Below, piece by piece: positions 34,117 to 44,887 of a stretch of DNA of 64,000 bases. A program made the position numbers and the translations under genes. Positions within the stretch are counted from its first letter, which is position 1; each line of letters opens with the position of its first letter. The notes beneath the pieces are model-generated. The model had not been told where the DNA came from, made no database searches, and saw only the letters and a list, made by a program, of their open reading frames with translations. This DNA is from Xiphydria camelus (lineage: Eukaryota > Arthropoda > Insecta > Hymenoptera > Xiphydriidae), in NCBI GenBank assembly GCA_963678675.1, contig OY783194.1, forward strand, positions 10,384,607 to 10,448,606, given 5' to 3'.

Positions 34117-34537
34117 AGAGATGATTACCACATACCTTATACTTCGCGATGAGCTTCGGTTTGACGAGTCTACCACACTTTTCCTCTGCTTTTCCGCTCT
34201 GGAAAGTCTCAGACATGGCGATTTCCCGGGGTCTTAAAAACTCACGACCACATGTTTTTATTTTAGCTTAATTTACTGCAAATTTCGTTTCAAATGCGAA
34301 TTTAAATTTGTCCGACAAAAATTTTTCCGCTATTGGCGTGTCTACCGTCCTAAACAGGGAAAGATGACAGGGGATTGAAAACCAATGACCACATACGTCC
34401 TTTTTGGATGAATTGCTTGTGAATTATTAGTAAAATCAAAATGTATTGTTGTCCGACAAATTTCAGGCCGCGTTTTTCCAGTCCGACAGCGGAAAGTCGG
34501 AAACTTCACAGGGTATCGAAAACCGATTACCACATGT
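34073..34537 (+). repeat. Left terminal inverted repeat with iterated motif
   Basis: Contains a long C run (34086-34114), then four copies of a motif ending in ACCACAT at 34127, 34247, 34388 and 34529 (spacing 120, 141, 141). Each is preceded by GAAAACC-(A/G)AT-like or TTAAAAAC sequence and GGG. TTTTTCCGCT...GGAAAG and GTCCGACAAA segments alternate with them. Further GTCCGACAAA or CCGACAAAAA copies lie at about 34590 and 34621, just inside. Such iterations are typical of transposase-binding subterminal repeats (inference). Confidence 0.8.
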
Positions 34538-34859
34538 CGGACAAAAGTACCAGACAATAGAAAATTGTTGTTTTCAACAAAAATCAGAATGACCGACAAA
34601 AATACATCTACGAATTCTTAGTCCGACAAAAAAAGTGCAAAAATTTCGACCACACTACATCATTACTCCAGGTGAAGTGAATAAATACATTTTCAATGTT
34701 TTTTTTGCACTGAGTACTGCGATGACATACAGAGTTGCGATATATATTATTGGAAAAGCCGGGAAAAAATTAAAAAATCTTACGGTTATATTCTAGATAT
34801 AGGAATATTATTACAAATATAAACAAATACATTTTTTTTTTAATTTTACATCATGCAGA

Positions 34860-34942
34860 CTATTCGGTCTCGCTTGATGTTTCATTTTCATCGCTACTGC
34901 ACGTTTCATCACACTCATCTTCACCTTCACTTTGATCTGTTT
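34860..34942 (-). CDS. 6.9-kb transposon protein, exon 5 (acidic tail and stop)
   Basis: Acceptor CTTTTTTTTCTTTTCAG lies just upstream of 34942. The 83-nt exon reads ETDQSEGEDECDETCSSDEN then ETSSETE and stops with TAG (34862-34860). If the preceding 92-bp intron (34943-35034) were retained, the protein would instead end in a hydrophobic run. The spliced acidic tail is the better model because both splice sites are good and the phase closes exactly. Confidence 0.75.
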
Positions 34943-35034
34943 CTGAAAAGAAAAAAAAGAACAAATCTACATAATATAGAATATTTTATTATTATTGGAA
35001 TAAATAAAGCAATATATGAATAGAATAAATATAC

Positions 35035-38000
35035 CTTGATTATCGGTATATAATTGACCTAATGATGGACTTTCTGATCCATCGAACCAATAAAACTGAT
35101 ATTTATTGTCAATCAAACTCCAACCGCACTCGGCGGGATCTTTTTCTGTGGGTGTTCTCAAAAATGACTTGCACCAAATACTGCTGAGGTATATAGTTCT
35201 TCTAATCTGCTGAAGTAACTCTTGTTTTGTTGGTGGTAAACATGATGCATCGTATCCAACAATTTTCTTTTTTAAAATGCTTTCAGAATCACTTCGATAG
35301 TTGTATCCTTTTTCAAAAAGTTCATACCGCCCTTGGTTTACGTCTCTTGATTTCAAAGAATACATTCTGCATACAAATTCTTCAATAGTTTTGAACACCT
35401 CACTTGAAAAATCTATTTGCGATGGTGAAATCTGAATCAGCGTGATGAACGCTTCTTGAAATTTAACATTTTTTTTCAAAATATTAAAAGGCTTCTTTTT
35501 GCCTTTTCGATAAAAAGACGGATTAAAATCATTCCCAGTAAAGATGTGACACACTGCAAGTGACCTTGAGATTTGGGGACCAAGACTGTTGTAAATTGTA
35601 TTGATATCAAGGTATAAATCTTTGTTTTTTGTACTCATATCGGTGACTACTTCAGTATCTCCTTTTCGAAATTGAAAGTTTGTTAACATAATCACGGGAA
35701 TGTCGGAGTCTGTGCAGTGAACACGTATGCGTTGATTAGTATTCAAGCTGCAAACGTGATAAACAATTTTTGTGTCAGCTTCCTCATGATCACACGTTAG
35801 ATCGTAATTGATGGTCCTTCTCATTACATTGTTAGGTGCTACCTCAAAAACATAGCATCGATCGTAATTCAAGATCACTTTTTTATTTTGGCATAAAACT
35901 ACAAATTCACGATGGATCCAATCTTCAATTAAGAATTCCACAAATTTTCCTTTAAAATTTGCGCTTCTTAATAGCTTATTAAAATCTGTCGTACGCTTGT
36001 TTTCTCTCCGAATGTCAAAGTGCGTCTCTTCTTCGCCTCTCAGTTGGTGTTCATAATCTTTTAGGCTGGGCACTTTATATTTATCAAAAATTACGTGGAC
36101 CTCTTTTCTATTATTACTGATGAGTTGAAAAATACGCTGAGAAATTTTGCCATAACTATTTGGAACATTTTTCATGGTGTGCAACAAATAAAAACCATCT
36201 ACAATATGCAAGTCTGCTTCTGGAGGACTAAAATTTTTTTCTTGATGTGAAACTAATTCGTTGATAACTACTGACTTTTGAGTCTTGCAGATTGAACCAT
36301 CTATGTGACAGAAAGCTAAAGAAATAGGAGCTAAAGGATACGATAAAGCCTTTTGTAGATCTATTTTATTTTGTATTGATGCATATAATAGTCTGCCGAA
36401 AACATCTCTTTGAATTTTTACTTCTTTTACAGCTCCATTGATTTTAACTTTCTTCGTATTTTTGTAATCAAAATTTATTATTTTATTTTTTGAGATGGCT
36501 CGATCGAATCTATCTGGATCAGTAGTTGTTTCAGTTGCGAATTGATGTCGTTGCTTCTCTCCTTCAATTTCAACGTTTGATAAAAACTGGTATATTTCGT
36601 TAGATACTGACTGTCCAGATGATACATTGTATAAATGATCTTCTTGCAAACTTGAAGAAAAAGGGTTTGTACATTGCTTGATAAAATGTAATAGAGTATC
36701 TACATTTTTAGTCCAATGTACTATAGCTGATTTCTTTAAATCTTTCGAGATATCGTCTCTTTTTCGCATGTTACAGAAGTTTAACAAATTTGTTATTACA
36801 CTTGTTCTCAAAGAATGAGTAACTGACCATTTTTGCCGAGCAGAAAACGAATTGGTGATGTTGATAATTCCTGATGACCTAGAAGCTGCATCTGCATTTA
36901 TCGTCTGCTCTAAGGTCAAATCAATCGGGATTCGCGAAAAAGGTTTTGATGTTCTTCGAATGCCAAAGAAACAATCTTTATAATCGTTGAGTAATCCTGG
37001 ATGAGTTTCTTCTATGGCGGATAATTTATCGACGTAAATAGTCAGATATCTAGCGTAATTTTGGTGGTTCATGATAAAAAAAATGTTTACCATTTTCGTT
37101 AATACAAATTTGTACATATCCAAATCTGCTGTGCGAATGCTATATTCCAACATTAGATAATAATCTACGAGCTGAACATACATGAGATAAATCTGTGGTG
37201 TTTGGCCTTGTTTTCCTTGTAAAGTGCCATTTTTAAAATTTTCATAATTTTTGCATAAAGATTTCGTGATATTATCAGCTATCTGTGGATGATCATTATT
37301 GCTTTGAGCATTAAATTGTAACAAGTGAGTTTTAATGTCTTCGAAGTATGAATCATCTAAATGTGAGTATTGCGTAAAACTATCAAAATGGAGGATTTGA
37401 ATAACGAGAGATAGTAGAGGATGGACTTTCCTGCACCTATTGAAATGCTTTCCTGTTAAAAATGCATTTACTGAACCACTTGCTAAAATACCGCTGTCCA
37501 CAAGCAAGTTCGTCAAACCAGATCCATTTATGAATTTTCCTAGTGCTTTAAAATACGACATCATTATATGAAAAGATCCTAGATGAATAAAAAGTTTAGA
37601 AAATGTTTCATCTGCACTTTGAATTCTCAAAGCTATTTTAGCCATAGCTAGGTCATAAGTGACATTATAGTAAGTTTTCCCACATTCTTCTGCGATTTGT
37701 AAACTTCTTCGCAAAGTTTCTTTGACAACAGCAGGATTCGTAGGGCTATCATTAATTTGTGTCAAATACTCAATTTTTTGTATATCACTAGCATCTTTTA
37801 ATATTTTCGCGTGATATCCTACCCACATGGGGGTGTTGTCGATTTTATTCAGATGTGACAATAACCACATAAAATTGAGCTGGTGAAAATAAACTGCATT
37901 TTGAGGATGTTCTATTGAAGGAATACTGCTTTGCCAAAATACTGGGCGAAGTTGCTTCGCGTGGCCAAAATCTTCTAAATCATCAAAGGCGAAAGATCTT

Positions 38001-39341
38001 TTTCTTCGACCAGATCGATTGAGCACATTGAACGACGATGAAATAAATTCTCTACTAGAGTATTCGTCATTTCTTTGAATAGCATTTAGTTGCTCTTCTG
38101 TAGGTATACTTTGATATATTATGCCTACTGTGTCATGTAGAGTATCTTTCCCCATTGTTGAATTTCCTGAAGTCTCTACAAATCTATCAAAATTATCCCA
38201 TGCTATTCCCGAAGACAATATGGATGTCGGATGTATTCCAGAAGGACATAACCGTTTATTTGAAATGGTCGAATAAGCTGCAGAAGTTTCTAACTCAAGT
38301 ATACTTGAATAACTGAGACAGTATCCTTGTTTATTTAAAATATTTATAATTTTTTCACTACCAGTCAGACTTTTAATGCCTATTCCTAATAAAATTTGTT
38401 TTCTTGGCTTAATTTTCCCTCTTGTGATACTATAAATGGAATCCTGTGAATAACAAGAAGCTAAGCGTTCGACGCGATCATTGATTCGGTTGTCAACACC
38501 ACTTAAAGCTGTGAGCCAAAACAGTTGTAGCCAATTGGGTACCTTGCACTCCCCTTTGTTCAAAGATTCGCTGTCGAGATAATCTGGTAAAGGATTTTTT
38601 TTTATTTTTAATATATGGGATCGATATTTCATTGCGAATTCTTCAGCTTCTTGCTCAAATACTATTTCTTCAATCTTTTCGTCATCAATACATTCAATAT
38701 CTATTTTTGATGATATCACGTACAACTTGAGACCCAAAGTTATAAATTTTATTTCACTTTTGAAGAACTGCTGTAGGTAAGCTTTTAAATTACCAGTATT
38801 GAAGAAACTAGAGCCGTAATCCATGTCTTCAATTTCATGAAGTTCTCGCAAAAATTCGACCAAACAATTTTTTATGTGGCGTAAGGATAAAACTCGCAAA
38901 TTTTCTATGACTTCGCACGTAATATATTCAGCCAGTCTACTTCGAGCAAGCTTATAAATATCACGTTTGGTAGCCCAGATGTTAGTGTCTGGACGGTTTA
39001 TATACTTCTTATATTTTGAAAAATATTGCAAGTGACAAGGACCGTGATAACACACACTTTCTCGTGCGACTAAGTTTTCATCAGCAATTTTTTGTAACAT
39101 ATCAATGTCGCTCATTTCTGTAGCATACTTTTTTATGGTTGACAAGCATGATTGTTTGTCTTTAATTCGTCGGCAAAAAACTTTCTTATAGTTGCGAGTG
39201 ATACAAATTTTGTTGCAAAAAAAGCACGCTTCAGCCGATTCTTCATTTGAGAAACTTTCCACAGTAGCATTGGAGTCATCATCATTTTCTACGTAAGTGC
39301 TACTACCATGTTCTTCAATAATACATCTGTCGCTCATCAAT
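35035..39341 (-). CDS. 6.9-kb transposon protein, main exon with FEN/XPG-like motifs
   Basis: This 4,307-nt exon (acceptor TTTCCAG ending 39342, donor GTATAT from 35034) covers residues 139-1574 of a predicted 1,601. It begins with a second Cys/His module (ACFFCNK at about 177 to CYHGPCHLQY at about 240). The centre (about 260-1300) is uncharacterised. The C-terminal part carries HEEADTK (1324-1330), CTDSDIPV (D1350, D1352) and FTGNDFNPS (D1410). Their order and spacing follow the E-x-E/D, D-x-D and G-x-D metal ligands of FEN1/XPG-type PIN-like nucleases (158/160, 179/181, 233 in human FEN1). LPPTKQ follows at 1507, matching the SLPPS block of the pseudogene at 59.9 kb. The nuclease role is inferred from motif spacing. 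I cannot point to a DDE triad. Confidence 0.85.
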
Positions 39342-39423
39342 CTGGAAATAGTATTTGTATTTTAACAAATTGAGAACAATGTTGCTTAAAATAGCCAATG
39401 TAGTTATTAAAATATACACTTAC

Positions 39424-39504
39424 TCAGATGTGCTATGTTCATCAATTTCTGTTGGATCATTAATAGAAGAATCAAGTTCCCTTCGCAAAAAACGGACTGA
39501 TATT
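39424..39504 (-). CDS. 6.9-kb transposon protein, exon 3
   Basis: Acceptor is a T-rich tract plus GGTAG ending at 39505, and the donor GTAAGT begins at 39423. The 81-nt exon reads ISVRFLRRELDSSINDP then TEIDEHSTS. It is a charged linker without known domain, joining in phase to the long exon 4. Confidence 0.65.
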
Positions 39505-39570
39505 CTACCAAAAAAAAATAATATTCATTTATTTTTGAAAGTTTATTATAACAAAAAGAGAGTACGAAAC

Positions 39571-39654
39571 CTTGAATTGGAAGTTCCTGGATTAGACGTG
39601 TCTTCAGATACTATACTAGTATTTGCTGCTGGCGATGCAGTAGATGATTCGGAA
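39571..39654 (-). CDS. 6.9-kb transposon protein, exon 2
   Basis: Acceptor TTTACAG lies at 39661-39655. The exon of 84 nt reads SESSTASPAANTSIVSEDTS then NPGTSNS, a low-complexity Ser/Thr/Asn linker. The donor is AAG|GTTTCG at 39570, a weak site. It is accepted because the frame meets a stop soon after and because its phase fits exon 3. This is the least certain splice of the gene. Confidence 0.6.
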
Positions 39655-39971
39655 CTGTAAATGGTAATTCGTTTCGTTCAATGTGATTTACAAAAAAACA
39701 TTGCCATCATTTTTAATTAAAAGCTTTTTACATGTACTTCGAGTTTCTACTGTAGTAAAAGGTTGACTTCTTGGAAATACTATTTTATTTATTAAAAAAA
39801 AACAAGAACGATAAAAAAATCACTATGTTACATTTTTCATGCATTTCACAATTATAAAATCATAAATAACTCAACAATTTTTTGAGGGACATTCGATCAA
39901 AATTTTAATCATGCAATGTCATTAAAATGTTTGTTTAAATCTATATCTTTAATTAAACTTATTCCACTTAC

Positions 39972-40222
39972 TTTTCATAGTTGACGTTCAGATATTTTTT
40001 ATTCACATTGAACTCTTTGTAACAGGTAGAATGATATCCCACAATATCATCGTAACAATTGTCCGGCAGTTTGATGTTATTATATTTATGGTTATGATAT
40101 TTCCGAGCTTTCAAATATTTTTGACACGCATTCCAAATTTCTCTAGTAAATTTTTTAATTCCTTCTATTTTTGGATGGAAATTTGGATTATCCGCCAACG
40201 TATTGCACAAAAAGCACTCCAT
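39972..40222 (-). CDS. 6.9-kb transposon protein, exon 1 (start, first Cys/His module)
   Basis: The minus-strand ATG at 40222 opens MECFLCNTLADN and the exon ends at the donor GTAAGT (39971-39966) after 83 codons plus 2 nt. Residues show a C-x2-C pair (CFLC) near the start and GYHSTCYKEF about 65 residues later. That suggests a zinc module of type CxxC...HxxxC. The same layout returns in exon 4 (CFFC...YHGPC), so the N-terminus looks like a duplicated zinc-binding domain. This start is preferred because no upstream in-frame ATG is evident before the terminal repeat and because the phases then close through all five exons. Confidence 0.75.
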
Positions 40223-40527
40223 AATTCACTAGCACTTTTGTATACGATGCCAGTAGCGGGTAGCGATGCACCACACGATGCACACAATCCGAAAAACAGA
40301 CACGTTCTGACAGGATGTTGACGGGATGACGCAATGCGTTACCCCGGGATACCGATAGAATTATACTATACTGGTTCGGGTGCTACTAAACATATTATAG
40401 TTTCTATACTATTCAGGCAAATTATTATTATTGATTTTTTTAATGATTTGCAGACAGTTGCTTGTCGGACACTTGCATCACTATTTTGTACACTTAATTT
40501 AAAAAGGAATAAACTGAAAATTAGCTA

Positions 40528-41000
40528 TGTGGTAATCGGTTTTCGATACCCTGTGAAGTTTCCGACTTTCCGCTGTCGGACTGGAAAAACGCGGCCTGAA
40601 ATTTGTCGGACAACAATACATTTTGATTTTACTAATAATTCACAAGCAATTCATCCAAAAAGGACGTATGTGGTCATTGGTTTTCAATCCCCTGTCATCT
40701 TTCCCTGTTTAGGACGGTAGACACGCCAATAGCGGAAAAATTTTTGTCGGACAAATTTAAATTCGCATTTGAAACGAAATTTGCAGTAAATTAAGCTAAA
40801 ATAAAAACATGTGGTCGTGAGTTTTTAAGACCCCGGGAAATCGCCATGTCTGAGACTTTCCAGAGCGGAAAAGCAGAGGAATCATGAAAAGTCGCAGAGG
40901 AAAAGTGTGGTAGACTCGTCAAACCGAAGCTCATCGCGAAGTATAAGGTATGTGGTAATCATCTCTCCGGGGGGGGGGGGGGGGGGCCTGTACTGTGGAC
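40528..41000 (-). repeat. Right terminal inverted repeat
   Basis: Inverted copy of 34073-34537, beginning at ATGTGGTAATCGGTTTTCGA near 40528 and ending CTGTACTGTGGAC at 41000. It differs by a roughly 20-bp insertion near 40884 and a shorter G run (40970-40986). Confidence 0.85.
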
Positions 41001-41004
41001 TATA

Positions 41005-41616
41005 CACAAAATCACGTGCTTTGCTTGGAGCACTTCTTCTTAAATATAGTTTTTAATTTTAAACACGGCATGTACTAATAATAGTAATGTCGTAATATAA
41101 CAAATGTTATATATGTTGTTATATAACAAAAATGTTGAAAAGAACGCAAACACCGGTAACAGACTACAGCTGTGCAATGGTTCTTTACAAAATGAACCCA
41201 AATAGGACGGCCATTTGCATAACTACAGTGGTGCCATCATCGGTAGCTTAAATCGCCAATAGATACCGCTATATTTCAAATTCTAAGTCGGCTTTGTAAA
41301 CGGGAGCAGTGACGAATTCCAGTAGATCGGAAAATACGACAAAGCGAAAATGTAGCAGTACATGTAGCAGAAATTGATGAAATGTGTGCTGCTCGATGTG
41401 TTTTGGACAATGGTCAAACGATTTTACCGATAGCTATTTATATTTCACCAAATCAAGCAATTTCCAAGATCAGAGGGAAAAACTTTCAAAGCAATCGGTG
41501 CAGAACTTTCGGAGATCTTAGATTTTATACAAACGAACAGTTACATTTTCATTTATATAGAAATATATTAGATGTACAACTTTGCTTCCGCCATTTTCTT
41601 ATAGATATAATATATA
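41005..41616 (+). other. Degraded coding fragment of unknown family
   Basis: Between the 6.9-kb transposon and a Tc1/mariner element, the plus strand reads VAEIDEMCAARCVLDNGQTI then LPIAIYISPNQAISKI near 41365-41480. The AIYISPNQ phrase looks coding and is familiar from repeated insect proteins, but I cannot name the family. Frames break on both sides. The sequence from 41005 to 41350 shows nothing recognisable. Confidence 0.3.
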
Positions 41617-43375
41617 CAGGGTGTCCCGTTTGAGACAATCCACCTAAATATCTCCTGAGGGGGGCAAGTGACAAGAAATTTTTAGACATAAGTTGTAGGG
41701 TTTCGAGGGGTAGGTACATTTGAAGCATGCATTTTTTGAGCTTTCAAGGCCATACTTGCAAGCTGCAAGCACAAGAAACTTTTTTTCAAATGGCAATCGT
41801 ATTTTTCACCCCAATGAAACTTGTCCGCCTTGATGAATTGTTTTCAAATACCTCATAATGCATGTCAATTCCTTCGATTTTACTCGAAAAATACGACGAA
41901 AATGAGTTCTGGTATCAAACTGAAGATTCAGACTTTCTTAGCATGACCCAGGATGCACCACGTGGAGGTAAAGTCTGCTTGCATCCCTTGCGCAAGAAAA
42001 AAGGAGAAAAAATAGCGCAAACATGTGTGGAGGTTCATGCGCTTATGAGTTCACGAGTTGTTCAATGTTCCCACCGTTAACTTGCAAGCACAACTCAATT
42101 CGGCGGCGAAAATTTCCAACAACCCTTCGAAGAACTTGGGGCGTAATGCTTGCAATAGCCCCCCTGATACGTCTCTGTAAGTCTACCGGAGTGGTCGGCC
42201 GATTCACGTAAACAACGTCTTTGACGAAGCCCCACAGGTAGTAATCAAGTGGCGTAAGATCCGGTGATCGTGGAGGCCATGGAATGTAAAGACCCCGACC
42301 AATCAAACAATTCGGGAAGGCACCATTCAGATGGTTCCTCACAACTCGAGCGAAATGAGGTGGAGCGCCATCCTGTTGAAACCACATTCTCTGTCTCGTC
42401 TGCAAGTTCACGTTCTCCATCAGTGCTGGTAACTGATTACGCAAGAATTCAAGGTAATTCTGACCGGTGACATAACCATAAAAAAAGTATGGACCTATCA
42501 CTTGCTCATCGACGATACCGCACCACACGTTCACTTTCCAACGATGCTGATGATCAATGTGTTGACTCCAGCGAGGATTTTCCCTTGACCAATAATGACA
42601 ATTGTGTCGATTCAATGAACCAGTACTCTGGAACGTTGCCTCGTCACTGAAGAGAATATACTGGAAAAAATTCGGATCTTTTTTGTTTCATTCAGTCTTT
42701 ACAAGGCCCAATTACAAAAGTCGACACGATTCCGTCGGTCTTGCGCGGACAATACTTGAGTCAACGTTATGTGATACGGATGGTAACGGCCCGTTCGGAG
42801 GATTCTTTGGACGGTGCTCCGTGGTACACCTAAATCTCGTTCGATTTCTCTCAAACTGATGTGCGGATTCATGTGAATCATAGCGAGAATGGCAACAGCT
42901 CGAGGATTATTACGATGAATGCTGCTTGTTGTTGTAGTTGCCGTCGTCGATAAATTCGTCCTCTCCTACAATTTCGTTCAATGTTGCGAATTACTGCATG
43001 TGTGGGATGACGTCGGCGATTAGGGTACCGTTCTCGATATGTCCGGGCAGCGGCTCGATAGAATCCTCGGCACTCTCATAATACGAGTAAAATATCCACA
43101 ATTTCACTCGCTGAGTACATCGTAATGTGTTCAATGAAATTACAGACGATACTAACTCGATTTTGGTTGAATTGAAACTGTTTCGAATAACAGAATCCTT
43201 GAGATAATGGGGAATTCTTTGTTATTGTTTACATTCCATAAGTACGGTTGGTGAATGGATTAGTGGAACAATCATTCACGCTAATACGCACCAAGGGTAT
43301 GTGAATCTTCAGTTTGATACCAGAACTCATTTTCGTCGCATTTTTCGAGTAAAATCGAAGGAGTTGACATGAATA
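41617..43375 (-). mobile_element. Tc1/mariner element, 1.76 kb, right end lost
   Basis: The left end reads ACAGGGTGTCCCGTTTGAGA at about 41619. A subterminal inverted pair, 41862-41933 against 43303-43372 (CTTCGATTTTACTCGAAAAA, ATGAGTTCTGGTATCAAACT), brackets the transposase pseudogene. Outside 43372 the expected terminal repeat is absent, so that end is truncated. AACTTGGTGCGT-type ends common in mariners are not visible. Confidence 0.75.
42043..43130 (-). pseudogene. Tc1/mariner transposase with DD41D spacing, frameshifted
   Basis: The minus strand starts near 43125 with MYSASEIVDILLVL, then TYRERYPNRRRHPTH. ISLREIERDLGVPRSTVQRI follows (second helix-turn-helix). Next comes ILFSDEATFQSTG with the first catalytic D, then WFQQDGAPPHF with the second, and WPPRSPDLTPLDYYLWG with the third. 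From the D of QQDG to the D of PLDY there are 41 intervening residues. The C-terminus reads VVGNFRRRIELCLQVNGG. The frame is broken near 43060, 42960 and by TAA at 42699-42701, so it is inactive, but the 190 codons after 42615 are open. A related locus is at 63.15-64 kb. Confidence 0.85.
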
Positions 43376-43595
43376 GTACGAAAGAGGAAATATATCGCTA
43401 TCGATTTTCTCTATAGAAAAAATAATGATAAAGTAATTACTTGATTATTGTGATCCAATTCCGTTGCATCTCCTATTTTTCTACCACGGCTTTGACAGAC
43501 ATTGTTGACAGAGAAGAAAAACCATCAATTCGTCCCGTGCTCGCATGACGCTGAAAACAAAAAATAGAATATCCACAAAGATATTTGTCCTTCGT
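43376..43595. other. No feature recognised
   Basis: About 220 bp between two mariner-type remnants. AT-rich, no coding signal. Confidence 0.5.
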
Positions 43596-43912
43596 ACGAG
43601 GGTCATTCAAATATAAACGGGAATTTATTTTTTACAATTTATTGGCTGTAGAAAAGAAAGTACAAAAATTGGATTATTTTTCTACATAATCTCCCGCCCT
43701 AGTAACACACTTTTCCCACCTTATCGGAAGTTTTTGTATTCCGTCGCGAAAAAAAGAAGCGGGGCGTGTATGCAGCGAGTTGTGCACGAATGCCTCAAAG
43801 CCAGCGTCGTCAGCAAAATGGTGTCCGCCCAACGCCGCTTTCGTTTTGTGCCAAAAAAACACCCGTGTCTGAGAAAGAGTGTCTTCGCCAAACTGTTCCT
43901 TAAGTCTCCTGA
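43596..43912 (-). pseudogene. mariner transposase: N- and C-termini joined by internal deletion
   Basis: The plus strand starts with a mariner end (ACGAGGGTCATTCAAATATA at about 43597). On the minus strand one open frame reads FRRLKEQFGEDTLSQTRVFF, the N-terminal helix-turn-helix. It runs directly into AFVHNSLHTRPASFF and IQKLPIRWEKCVTRAGDYVE followed by a stop, the usual C-terminal ending. About 250 codons including all catalytic residues are missing between them. The 5' side is cut where a poly-C/TTAA element fragment (43905-44329) begins. Confidence 0.75.
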
Positions 43913-44329
43913 ACATTTAAAGGATGTTGTGTCCAAATTTCAAGTCAATCGGAGCAAAACTCTCAGTCATAGACCTTCAAGTCTCCGCTCCTCTAATCGG
44001 AGCGGCAAGAACTCGGCGCTTTAAACGCTTGTTTCTCGAAACCAAGTCTTAAAAGTCCGTGGACATCATCATTTAAAAACGCTGAGATAATTCTACGCTG
44101 AAATATAGTGTCCACCGCAAATCATCTTCTCTAAAAGGCGTCCTCGAAAATGCTTCATCACCGGCTTATTTCTCAATATTTTTCTGCAAAAAAATTACAA
44201 AATGTTATTCGAATGATGCTTTGTAAAATGCGAAACATTAGAATATATCTACTTCAACAATAGCTATAAAAAAATTCATAGAAACAGAGTTATTTTCCAC
44301 GCGTTAGACCCTACCCTCCCCCCCCTTAA
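43905..44329. mobile_element. Truncated copy of the poly-C/TTAA element
   Basis: Matches the element at 22688-23392 from AACATTTAAAGGATG onward, with an internal deletion of about 190 bp relative to it, and ends with a C run and TTAA at 44326-44329. The left end with its G run is missing, replaced by mariner sequence. Confidence 0.75.
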
Positions 44330-44887
44330 CTTTGAAAACCATAACCAAACATTCAAGGAATATATTCTCTCACACATTCTCACATACATTTTATGGCGTA
44401 TGCGTGTTGTCGCATCTGTGTACACATTTTCGATCATGGCCGACTATCGCCGAAGATAGGCGGAATTTTTGTGAGATTTTGACATATATATATTGTCCGA
44501 GAAATCGAATTCTCGACTTTTAGGCATAAGGGGCGTGGCTTCGCATTGCTAAGGAAGAATCTCTGTTAATATGTACCTTATAACATTTATTCTGGTCTCC
44601 ATCAATAGAGTAATCGATTTATATAGCATAATTAAGCATAGTTTTGGTTATAACCATATATTTATTGAGAAAATTCGATGTAAAAATTGAGGGGTGAAGG
44701 GGGCAGACATTTTTCCTGTAAAGATACACGGGTGCCCACAACAACAGCGCTGTCGTTCGTTTCTGACGAAACTAGCTTGAACGAATATGCCGCGAGACAC
44801 TGCCGCGTGTCTCTTTTTATGTATTAATAGATTAATTTAGCGAATGGACTTTTCTCGCTAGAGGCAGTAGTTTTCGAGTTATTATTA
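44330..44887. other. No feature recognised
   Basis: Unique-looking AT-rich DNA. A GCATAAGGGGCGTGGCTTCG phrase near 44524 may be a repeat end, but no partner was found. Confidence 0.5.

Larger units (their letters stand above)
34073..41000 (-). mobile_element. Apparently intact 6.9-kb DNA transposon with FEN/XPG-like domain
   Basis: Terminal inverted repeats start GTCCACAGTACAG at 34073 and, inverted, at 41000, with TATA on both outer sides (34069-34072 and 41001-41004). The target duplication is therefore TA or TATA (palindromic, so not separable by eye). The arms (34073 to about 34537; about 40528 to 41000) match almost perfectly apart from the length of a C/G run and a 20-bp insertion near 40884. 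The element carries one five-exon minus-strand gene of 1,601 codons without stop or frameshift. Intact coding and matching arms argue for recent activity. I cannot assign the superfamily with certainty. The XPG-like nuclease signature recalls Academ elements, but the ends and target site should be compared. Confidence 0.85.

Noticed and set aside
34967..39340. The 1,457-codon frame as a host gene
   Set aside because: It lies between matched 470-bp terminal inverted repeats with TATA on both sides and shares motifs with another transposon-associated pseudogene, so it belongs to the mobile element.
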